This document shows, one piece after another, positions 8,351 through 15,083 of a stretch of DNA of 34,485 nucleotides. The notes under the pieces are model-generated. The model saw only the letters and a program-made list of their open reading frames with translations, did not search any database and had not been told where the DNA came from. Position 1 is the first letter of the stretch, and each line of letters begins with the position of its first letter. Source of the DNA: an uncultured Saprospiraceae bacterium (lineage in GTDB: Bacteria; Bacteroidota; Bacteroidia; Chitinophagales; Saprospiraceae); assembly GCA_938041445.1 (NCBI GenBank), contig CALISO010000104.1, positions 1 through 34,485 of the forward strand, read 5' to 3'. The position numbers and the translations under genes are program-made.

Positions 8351-9061
8351 ATGATTGAAAGTCTTCCTTACTATATCTTTATTGTATTCATTGTAACTAC
8401 AGTCCTAACGCTTGGTATGTGGTATTGGGTGATGAGGTCTTCAATAGACCAATTCGTTAAGAGTAGAGCAATTCCAGTTGTGATTGGTTTAGGAGGTTGG
8501 TTAATAGTCCAAGCGGTCTTATCTATCAATGGTGTCTATAGTCAGGATATTGAATCTCTACCTCCCAAAATTGTTGGTTTCGGAGTATTGCCCACTATTC
8601 TGGCCATATGCTTACTATTCTTTTCAAAAAGTGGGAGACGATTTATTGATAGTATGTCGATCAAGAAACTGACTTATCTTAACTTAGTCAGGATACCTGT
8701 AGAGTTTGTTCTTTTATGGTTGTACCTGCACAAATTGGTTCCAGTTAATCTCACATTTGAGGGATGGAACTTTGATATTGCTATGGGGCTAACTGCTCCA
8801 TTTATTATCTACTTTGGCTTTATAAAGCACAGATTGAGTCGGTCGATAATCCTAGGATGGAATCTGATAGGTATTGGTATGCTTGTCTTTGTCTTTGTAC
8901 TAGCAGTGTTGGCTTCTCCATTTCCATTGCAACAACTTGCCTTTGACCAGCCGAATATAGCACTCCTGTTTTTCCCCTTTTCTTGGTTGCCAACCTTTAT
9001 TGTTCCACTAGTGATATTAGGACATTTGATTTGTGTCAGACAATTGTTAAGTAGGGATTAG
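8351..9061 (+). CDS. uncharacterised polytopic membrane protein
   Basis: A 236-residue integral membrane protein with about seven hydrophobic segments and no recognised catalytic motif. The C-terminal FFPFSWLPTFIVPLVILGHL is, to my recollection, a recurrent feature of unnamed Bacteroidota membrane proteins; that is memory, not a search. It lies between the Rrf2 regulator and cysH on the same strand, but with 136- and 173-base gaps and its own likely promoter, so co-regulation with sulfur genes is only possible. No function is proposed. Confidence 0.8.
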   Translation: MIESLPYYIFIVFIVTTVLTLGMWYWVMRSSIDQFVKSRAIPVVIGLGGWLIVQAVLSINGVYSQDIESLPPKIVGFGVLPTILAICLLFFSKSGRRFIDSMSIKKLTYLNLVRIPVEFVLLWLYLHKLVPVNLTFEGWNFDIAMGLTAPFIIYFGFIKHRLSRSIILGWNLIGIGMLVFVFVLAVLASPFPLQQLAFDQPNIALLFFPFSWLPTFIVPLVILGHLICVRQLLSRD

Positions 9062-9176
9062 TGCCTGATTTTACCACCACTTAATTTTCAGAGAATGACA
9101 TCAATACTTCGCGAGTTGTAAAAAAACACTACCTTTATCCTAGTAAGCCTATAGGATATATAGATAGAAGCAAGTT

Positions 9177-9210
9177 TGATGACGATAATTAGCATACTTA
9201 GACGTCATCA
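9177..9210 (+). promoter_or_regulatory. inverted repeat upstream of cysH (candidate operator)
   Basis: TGATGACG (9177-9184) and CGTCATCA (9203-9210) are perfect 8-base inverted arms around an 18-base AT-rich spacer, ending 24 bases before the cysH ATG. TACCTTTA at 9130-9137 upstream is a 7-of-8 match to the -7 box, which would place the repeat in the leader. It could be an operator for the nearby Rrf2 protein or an RNA hairpin. There is no T-run, so it is not a terminator. Confidence 0.5.
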
Positions 9211-9234
9211 TAACAAAGAATTACAAGACATTAT

Positions 9235-9888
9235 ATGATAATTACAGAGACGATTACCATTGCTCATATAGCGGATAATCTTGCCAAGTACAATGCACAA
9301 TTGAAAGATTTGACACCTGAGCAAATTATTGATTGGGCATTACAAGTGACAGATAATCGGGTCGTAACGACCAGCTTTGGTGTGTACTCCGCGGTACTGC
9401 TGAGTACATTCAGTAAGCAAGAGCCTTGCATACCGGTTTTATGGTGTGATACTCGGTACAACAATCAAGCAACTTACGAGCATGCGTCTCGATTGATAAG
9501 ACTTTATGACCTCAATGTTTATAAGTACGAGTCATTACAGCCACAGTCTTACACTGATACGATTTATAGTAAAGTGGCCAATGTAGAAGGTGACCATCAT
9601 GCACACTTTTCGGAGGTTGTCAAGCTAGAGCCATTCCGTAGAGCGATGCGTCAACATGCTCCAGATTTATGGTTTACCAATATCCGGGTCAGACAAACAG
9701 CATACAGATCTAATCGAGATATTCTCAGTTTTACCAAGACTGGAATCCTTAAGGTGAGTCCATTTTATTATTGGACAGATGCTGACCTTGACCAATATAT
9801 CATTGATAATGATTTACGAAAAAACTCCACATACTTTGATCCGGTCAAAGCATTGGCGAATAGAGAATGTGGTATCCACCTTCAATAA
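9235..9888 (+). CDS. cysH: phosphoadenylyl-sulfate reductase (PAPS reductase family)
   Basis: A 217-residue CysH-family protein that reduces activated sulfate (PAPS or APS) to sulfite with thioredoxin. The nucleotide-binding loop TTSFGVYSAVLL (about residues 44-55) and the central WFTNIRVRQTAYR match E. coli CysH. The catalytic C212 lies in the C-terminal RECGIH. The paired cysteines that bind [4Fe-4S] in APS reductases are absent; VVKLEPFRRA stands where CC would be, so a PAPS-type enzyme is more likely. The protein ends two residues after the ECGIH motif. It is followed six bases later by the sulfite reductase gene. Confidence 0.88.
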   Translation: MIITETITIAHIADNLAKYNAQLKDLTPEQIIDWALQVTDNRVVTTSFGVYSAVLLSTFSKQEPCIPVLWCDTRYNNQATYEHASRLIRLYDLNVYKYESLQPQSYTDTIYSKVANVEGDHHAHFSEVVKLEPFRRAMRQHAPDLWFTNIRVRQTAYRSNRDILSFTKTGILKVSPFYYWTDADLDQYIIDNDLRKNSTYFDPVKALANRECGIHLQ

Positions 9889-9894
9889 GAAATT

Positions 9895-11994
9895 ATGAGA
9901 AGTTTTAGAACAGAAATAGAAAATCCAGTTGTCGCGAAGGACATTATTGAATTAGAACAAAAGATTCGAGAATTCAAGGAAGGAAAGGTTGATGAAGAAA
10001 AATTCCGAAGCTTACGATTGGCAAGAGGAGTGTATGGGCAGCGCCAACCTGGAGTACAGATGATTCGTATCAAGCTGCCATACGGTAAGGTATTGAGCAA
10101 TCAACTTCACAGAATCTCCGATGTATCTGATAAATATTCTAGAGGCAGACTTCATATTACGACCAGACAAGATATCCAGATTCACTATGTCGACCTGGAT
10201 AGGACACCAGAACTCTGGGCAGAGCTTGAGAAAGATGAAGTGACACTCAGAGAAGCTTGTGGAAATACGGTGAGAAATGTGACAGCATCTGAGACGGCAG
10301 GTATTGATGTTGATGAGCCATTTGATGTGTCTCCATATGCTGATGCCACATTTAAGTTTTTCCTACGTAATCCGATCTGTCAAGAGATGGGTCGCAAGTT
10401 CAAGATATCTTTTTCTGGAACTGATGATGACACAGCGCTATCTTATATGCACGACCTAGGTTTTATTGCTAAGATCAAGAATGGCGAGAGAGGATTCAAA
10501 GTGATGCTTGCAGGCGGATTAGGTTCTCAGCCACGACATGCTGATCTGCTTTATGACTTTCTTGCAACAGATAAGATCATCCCATTGATAGAAGGTGTAT
10601 TGAGAGTATTTGACAGGTATGGCGAGAGGCGAAGCAGAGGAAAGGCAAGAATGAAATTTCTCTTAAAAGACATCGGAGTTGATGCGTTTAGAGAATTAGT
10701 CAATGCCGAGCAGAAGGCATTATCAGCACATTCTGTCAAGTTTGATGTAGAGAATTATCCAATATCTCAACCTGCTGATGTTGAGACACCTGTAGTACAG
10801 ATTGAAAATCCAGCAGCTTTTGAAGCTTGGAAGCAAACTAACGTGATTGCTCAAAAGCAAAAAGGATATGTAGCCATTGGCATCAAAGTATTACTAGGTG
10901 ACTTCTATACTGATCAAGCTCGTAAATTGGCTGACTTGGTAAAAGACTACGCAGCTGGAGAGTTGCGATTATCCTTGAGACAAAATATCCTTATCCCATT
11001 TGTCAAGCAAGACTTAATTCCATACTTCTACAATCAATTAAAAGAAATGGGTCTTTCTGATCCCGGATATAATAGGCTAGTGGATATCACGGCTTGTCCA
11101 GGAACAGATACTTGTAATCTAGGAATTGCAAGTAGTACAGGGATTGCAAGAGAACTGGAGTCAATCATTAAGAATGAGTACCCACAGTACCTCGATAACC
11201 CAGATGTTATTATCAAGATTAGTGGTTGTATGAATGCATGTGGTCAACACAACCTGGCTCATATTGGATTTCAAGGAATGACCGTCAGAACTAAGGATAA
11301 GCGAATAGCTCCAGCCCTACAAGTTTTACTTGGTGGTGGGACTATTGGTGATGGAGTTGGTGCATTTGCTGCAAAAGTCTTGAAAGTACCTAGTAAGAGA
11401 GGTCCACAAGCATTAAGGTTGATCCTTGATGACTATGAAGCGAATGGCAAGGGTAGACCATTCTTGACTTACTACAATGAACAAGGTGAAGACTACTTCT
11501 ATCAGTTTCTCAAAGAGTTGACAGATGTGACTAATCTCACGGATGAAGACTTTATAGACTGGGGCACAAGTGAAAAGTATATCAAAGCAATTGGTCTAGG
11601 TGAATGTGCTGGTGTCGTCATTGACTTAATCTCAACACTCCTTTATGAATGTGATGAAAAGATAGAAAACGCAATGTTAGCAATTGAGAATAAGCAAGTA
11701 TCAAATGCGATCTATCATGCCTATAGCTCAATGATAAATGCGGCTAAGGCATTGCTCATAGCTGATGATGTGAAGACTAACACCCAGGCAGGCATAGTTA
11801 AGCAGTTCGATGAACTATTTGTTGATACTGGCAAAATCACCTTTGATAAGCCATTTGCAGAAGTTGTTTATCAGCTACAAAACAAAGTACCTAGCCAAGA
11901 ATTTGCATCTAATTACCTCAATGATGCGACAGTGGTATTACAGAAAGTGAAAACTTTTCGTAATAAGGATATTGCAGAAAACAGTACATTATGA
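9895..11994 (+). CDS. ferredoxin-type sulfite reductase with C-terminal HEPN-like domain
   Basis: A 699-residue siroheme/[4Fe-4S] enzyme that reduces sulfite to sulfide (or nitrite to ammonia). The two ferredoxin-like and catalytic halves are present. GRLHITTRQDIQIH lies near residue 83, and the cluster ligands are C401-x5-C407 and C445-x3-C449. Sulfite rather than nitrite is inferred from the cysH and siroheme neighbours. Residues about 560-695 are an added helical domain. Its IYHAYSSMINAAKALLI segment resembles HEPN domains, so the protein is longer than ordinary NirA/Sir (about 560 residues). The stop overlaps the cobA start by four bases (ATGA). A gene symbol of sir or nirA would be a guess. 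Confidence 0.88.
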   Translation: MRSFRTEIENPVVAKDIIELEQKIREFKEGKVDEEKFRSLRLARGVYGQRQPGVQMIRIKLPYGKVLSNQLHRISDVSDKYSRGRLHITTRQDIQIHYVDLDRTPELWAELEKDEVTLREACGNTVRNVTASETAGIDVDEPFDVSPYADATFKFFLRNPICQEMGRKFKISFSGTDDDTALSYMHDLGFIAKIKNGERGFKVMLAGGLGSQPRHADLLYDFLATDKIIPLIEGVLRVFDRYGERRSRGKARMKFLLKDIGVDAFRELVNAEQKALSAHSVKFDVENYPISQPADVETPVVQIENPAAFEAWKQTNVIAQKQKGYVAIGIKVLLGDFYTDQARKLADLVKDYAAGELRLSLRQNILIPFVKQDLIPYFYNQLKEMGLSDPGYNRLVDITACPGTDTCNLGIASSTGIARELESIIKNEYPQYLDNPDVIIKISGCMNACGQHNLAHIGFQGMTVRTKDKRIAPALQVLLGGGTIGDGVGAFAAKVLKVPSKRGPQALRLILDDYEANGKGRPFLTYYNEQGEDYFYQFLKELTDVTNLTDEDFIDWGTSEKYIKAIGLGECAGVVIDLISTLLYECDEKIENAMLAIENKQVSNAIYHAYSSMINAAKALLIADDVKTNTQAGIVKQFDELFVDTGKITFDKPFAEVVYQLQNKVPSQEFASNYLNDATVVLQKVKTFRNKDIAENSTL

Positions 11995-12755
11995 TAGGTA
12001 AACTGACATTAGTAGGAGCTGGTCCAGGTGATCCAGAACTCATCACATTGAAAGGAATCAAAGTTTTAGCTGATGCTGACATTGTCCTTTATGACGCCTT
12101 GGTTAATAAAGCACTGCTTGAATATGTACCAGACTCAGCACAACAGGTATTTGTTGGCAAACGTAGAGGTTGTTATACTTATCAACAAAGTGAAATCAAT
12201 GATTTGATTGTCCAAAGTGCATTGAAAGGAAGTCATGTAGTCAGGCTTAAAGGTGGTGATTCTTTTGTCTTTGGTAGAGGAGCTGAGGAGGTAGCATATG
12301 CGGCGCAATTTGGTATTTCATCAAGTGTTGTACCAGGTATTTCCTCTTCATTTTCTGTTCCGGCTATAGAAAACATCCCAATGACTAAAAGAAGTGTTGC
12401 AGAAAGCTTCTGGGTGATTACAGGTACGACAAAGAGCCATAAGCTCTCTGATGACATCCAATTAGCTGCACAGTCTTCAGCAACAGTAGTGATTCTTATG
12501 GGTATGAGTAAGCTAGAGGAAATTGCTAACATCTTTAAAGACTTAGGCAAATCCGATTTGCCAATCGCAGTTATCCAGAATGGGACTCTGCCAAGTCAAC
12601 GGTTAGCAATATCTACTATGGAACATATCACAGAATTAGTAAAAAGGAGAGGCATTCAGAATCCCGCAATTATTGTGATAGGAGAAGTAGTTAATCATCG
12701 CCAAGAAGTGCAACGCATTATCTATGAGGCAATTGCAACCAAAGTCGCATGTTAA
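11991..12755 (+). CDS. cobA: uroporphyrinogen-III C-methyltransferase
   Basis: A 254-residue SUMT that twice methylates uroporphyrinogen III to precorrin-2, the first step to siroheme. Signature motifs are LVGAGPGDPELITLKG at the N-terminus, YDALVN, VGKRRG, VVRLKGGDSFVFGRGAEE near residue 82, VVPGISSS and PMTKR. The length equals free-standing SUMT enzymes. It overlaps the reductase gene by four bases and the next gene by seven, so the three are translationally coupled and supply siroheme to the reductase made from the same message. Confidence 0.95.
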   Translation: MIGKLTLVGAGPGDPELITLKGIKVLADADIVLYDALVNKALLEYVPDSAQQVFVGKRRGCYTYQQSEINDLIVQSALKGSHVVRLKGGDSFVFGRGAEEVAYAAQFGISSSVVPGISSSFSVPAIENIPMTKRSVAESFWVITGTTKSHKLSDDIQLAAQSSATVVILMGMSKLEEIANIFKDLGKSDLPIAVIQNGTLPSQRLAISTMEHITELVKRRGIQNPAIIVIGEVVNHRQEVQRIIYEAIATKVAC

Positions 12756-13333
12756 GTCATCAAGATAACAATCCACTTTATCCGATATTCTTGAAAGCAC
12801 ATGCCTTGCAAGTCGTTGTTATAGGTGGTGGCTATGTCGCCGAAGAGAAATTACACTTCCTACTCAAGTCTAGCCCTGAAGCCAATGTCACTATTGTGAC
12901 ACCGATGATACGACCAGGAACTGTAGCACTAGCCAAGAAATCATCAGCAACGGTGATCGAGGATGTCTACCATGAGAAATATATTGAAAAGGCTCACATT
13001 GTGATCGCAACAACAGATAGTCCAGAGGTCAACAAGCAAGTCTATAAAGATTGTAGAGACAGAAACAAGTTGGTCAATGTAGCTGATGTGCCAGAGTTGT
13101 GTGACTTCTATATGGGAGGTATCGTAACAAAGGGCAATGTTAAGATTGCCATCTCCACCAATGGACAATCTCCAACTATGGCTAAAAGACTCCGACAACT
13201 CTTCGAAGAAGTACTTCCAGAAAACATCAATGATCTAGTCAAAAATCTCAATGATTATCGCAAGACACTCAAGGACGACTTCGAATATAAAGTCGAACAC
13301 TTGAATAAGTTAACTGAAAAGTTTTTGCACTAG
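12749..13333 (+). CDS. precorrin-2 dehydrogenase / sirohydrochlorin ferrochelatase (CysG N-terminal, Met8/SirC type)
   Basis: A 194-residue NAD-binding protein that oxidises precorrin-2 and probably inserts iron to give siroheme. VVIGGGYVAEEK (about residues 24-35) is the Rossmann loop, with Tyr-Val-Ala in place of the usual Asn-Val-Ala. NVADVPELCDFYMGG and VKIAISTNGQSPTMAKRLR are diagnostic of the CysG N-terminal domain and Met8. The family's dimerisation domain follows but is short. It is the last gene of the siroheme unit and overlaps cobA by seven bases. Whether it carries chelatase activity cannot be decided from sequence alone. Confidence 0.9.
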   Translation: MLSHQDNNPLYPIFLKAHALQVVVIGGGYVAEEKLHFLLKSSPEANVTIVTPMIRPGTVALAKKSSATVIEDVYHEKYIEKAHIVIATTDSPEVNKQVYKDCRDRNKLVNVADVPELCDFYMGGIVTKGNVKIAISTNGQSPTMAKRLRQLFEEVLPENINDLVKNLNDYRKTLKDDFEYKVEHLNKLTEKFLH

Positions 13334-13717
13334 CAAGACTGTTTCCTCCACTGTAAGCGAATCCCTATATTTGTTTATTCAGTGTTGTTGAAGCTACAGC
13401 AATACAACGTATCGCAACAACTGTCAATGGCAGAATATTTAGCTGCTTCATTTTGGGTTCTAAGTTGATAATTTCATTGAAATGTCAGACTGCAATTTTG
13501 ATCTCATATCTCTCCGTTCTTACTGAATAGATCTCAGCTCTCCACACTAAATATATTAAGCGTTATCTCTATGTTATGAGAGTGGGTTTTCCATTTACAA
13601 TATCATAACTTTTCAGTCAAGTAGGCTTTATTCAATGCGTCTACTTTTGCATCAGATTAAAGCGGAAAGATTGCACCCTACACTTATCCATTTTACTTGA
13701 AAACAAAAAGATAAACA
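13334..13717 (+). other. 384-base regulatory region upstream of the surface lipoprotein
   Basis: No coding frame is evident. Two inverted repeats are visible. GTTGTTG (13384-13390) pairs with CAACAAC (13415-13421), and GTTATGA (13573-13579) pairs with TCATAAC (13603-13609). The second lies about 30 bases upstream of the -7 box at 13642 and could be an operator. The 5' part would carry the end of the siroheme transcript, but no clear terminator is seen. Confidence 0.45.
13642..13649 (+). promoter_or_regulatory. -7 box and A-rich leader of the lipoprotein gene
   Basis: TACTTTTG, followed by CATC, is an exact TAnnTTTG match. A leader of roughly 60 bases follows, ending in an A-rich stretch just before the ATG at 13718, as usual for highly expressed Bacteroidota genes. 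A -33 TTTG is not clear. Confidence 0.55.
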
Positions 13718-14986
13718 ATGACTAAACATTTATTCAGCTATTTAGTACTTGCAGTTATTACACTATGCTTTATTGCCTGTGGTAACGATGATGATTGTGA
13801 TACGACTTGTCCAGAAGGTGCAGTCCAACTTACAGATTGTTCGTGCTTCGAAGAGCAAGATGTAGATTCAGAAATTCAAGTAACAGAGAACATCACATCT
13901 GATGTCACTTGGACTGCAGGTAAAGAATATGTCATCGCAGGAAGAGTCGCTGTAGAAAGTGGAGCAACTCTGACTATCGAGCCAGGTACTGTAGTAAAAG
14001 GAGAAATTGGCCAAGAAGCTAACGCTGCTGCATTACTCATCGCAAGAGGAGCAAGATTGATGGCAGTTGGTACAGCGGAAGCACCGATTATTTTCACATC
14101 GGCTGGAGACAACTTGACTTCAGAGATGGTATTAGCTGGGACTATAGCAAGTCCTAATCTGAACGAAACTTTGAGAGGTCTTTGGGGTGGATTAATCATC
14201 CTAGGAAATGCACCAATCTCAATCGAAGGCAATGCCATAGAAGCACAGATAGAAGGTATCCCTACATCAGATTCTAATGGACTCTACGGTGGTGCCGATC
14301 CTAATGACAACAGTGGCGTGATTAGCTATGTATCTATCAGACACGGTGGAACTAATATCGGAGAAGGCAACGAAATTAATGGGCTTACGCTTGGTGGAGT
14401 TGGTAACGGGACTACAATCGACAATATCGAAATTGTTGCCAACGCAGATGATGGTATAGAGTGGTTTGGTGGTACAGTCAACGTAAATAATGCACTCGTT
14501 TGGAGCTGTGGTGATGATGGTATGGATACTGATCAAGATTGGGTTGGTAACTGTCACAACTGGATAGTAGCTCTATCTGCAGGGGGTAGCGCAATGGAAC
14601 TTGATGGTCCTGAAGGCGATCAACTTACTGGATGCAATTTCTTCACAAATGGTACCATCTACGCTGGAGACAATATTGATCATATAATTGACTTTGATGA
14701 GGACACGAATACTGGCATTATAGACCTATATGTTTTTGGAGTAGCAGCAGATTATGACGCAACAGTCGGATTCGAAACATTTGGAGGTAATGGTGGATGT
14801 AGCTTCGGATCTTGGGAGTACACAGTCCCTGCAGGATATGATGGTGCAACTTTATTCGCAGGAGCGATAGGTGGCGGCCAAGCAGCAGAAGTGGAGATGA
14901 ATGCCAATACAATTGGTGCAGATTCAAATGTATTTGGTTGGACATATGGAGCTGTCTCAGGAACACTTACAAGCATAGGATTATAA
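13718..14986 (+). CDS. surface lipoprotein with beta-helix-like repeats
   Basis: A 422-residue lipoprotein. The signal peptide ends at the lipobox FIAC, with lipidated C21 followed by GNDDD, an acidic stretch resembling the Bacteroidota lipoprotein surface-export signal. The body has the GATLTIEPGTVVKG, LIARGARLMAVGTAEAPIIFTSAG and GLWGGLIILGNAPI type of segments that build right-handed parallel beta-helices, then an Asp/Gly/Asn-rich region (about residues 185-300). No polysaccharide-lyase catalytic set is recognised. The TonB receptor follows, separated by a hairpin with a T-run. I infer a substrate-capturing partner of the receptor; the ligand is unknown. Confidence 0.82.
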   Translation: MTKHLFSYLVLAVITLCFIACGNDDDCDTTCPEGAVQLTDCSCFEEQDVDSEIQVTENITSDVTWTAGKEYVIAGRVAVESGATLTIEPGTVVKGEIGQEANAAALLIARGARLMAVGTAEAPIIFTSAGDNLTSEMVLAGTIASPNLNETLRGLWGGLIILGNAPISIEGNAIEAQIEGIPTSDSNGLYGGADPNDNSGVISYVSIRHGGTNIGEGNEINGLTLGGVGNGTTIDNIEIVANADDGIEWFGGTVNVNNALVWSCGDDGMDTDQDWVGNCHNWIVALSAGGSAMELDGPEGDQLTGCNFFTNGTIYAGDNIDHIIDFDEDTNTGIIDLYVFGVAADYDATVGFETFGGNGGCSFGSWEYTVPAGYDGATLFAGAIGGGQAAEVEMNANTIGADSNVFGWTYGAVSGTLTSIGL

Positions 14987-15014
14987 TTGCAATAAATAGA
15001 TAAACAGACACAAT

Positions 15015-15061
15015 AGTTAGGAGGCAACTAGCGAGTTTAACCTCCTAACTGTATTTTTTTT
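15015..15061 (+). terminator. strong hairpin with T-run between lipoprotein and TonB receptor
   Basis: AGTTAGGAGG (15015-15024) pairs perfectly with CCTCCTAACT (15041-15050), with an inner AACT/AGTT stem (15026-15029 and 15034-15037), then eight Ts at 15054-15061. It is a textbook intrinsic terminator, yet only 22 bases separate it from the receptor ATG, and no clear promoter fits in that gap. It may act as a partial terminator that lowers receptor expression relative to the lipoprotein. Confidence 0.88.
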
Positions 15062-15083
15062 ACAACTTATTATATAGCGTACA

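Noticed and set aside
13334-13400. Possible cobalamin riboswitch (CCACTGTAA near 13352) ahead of a TonB receptor system
   Set aside because: Only a few bases resemble the conserved GCCACTGT core. No B12 box is present downstream and no supporting stems are seen.
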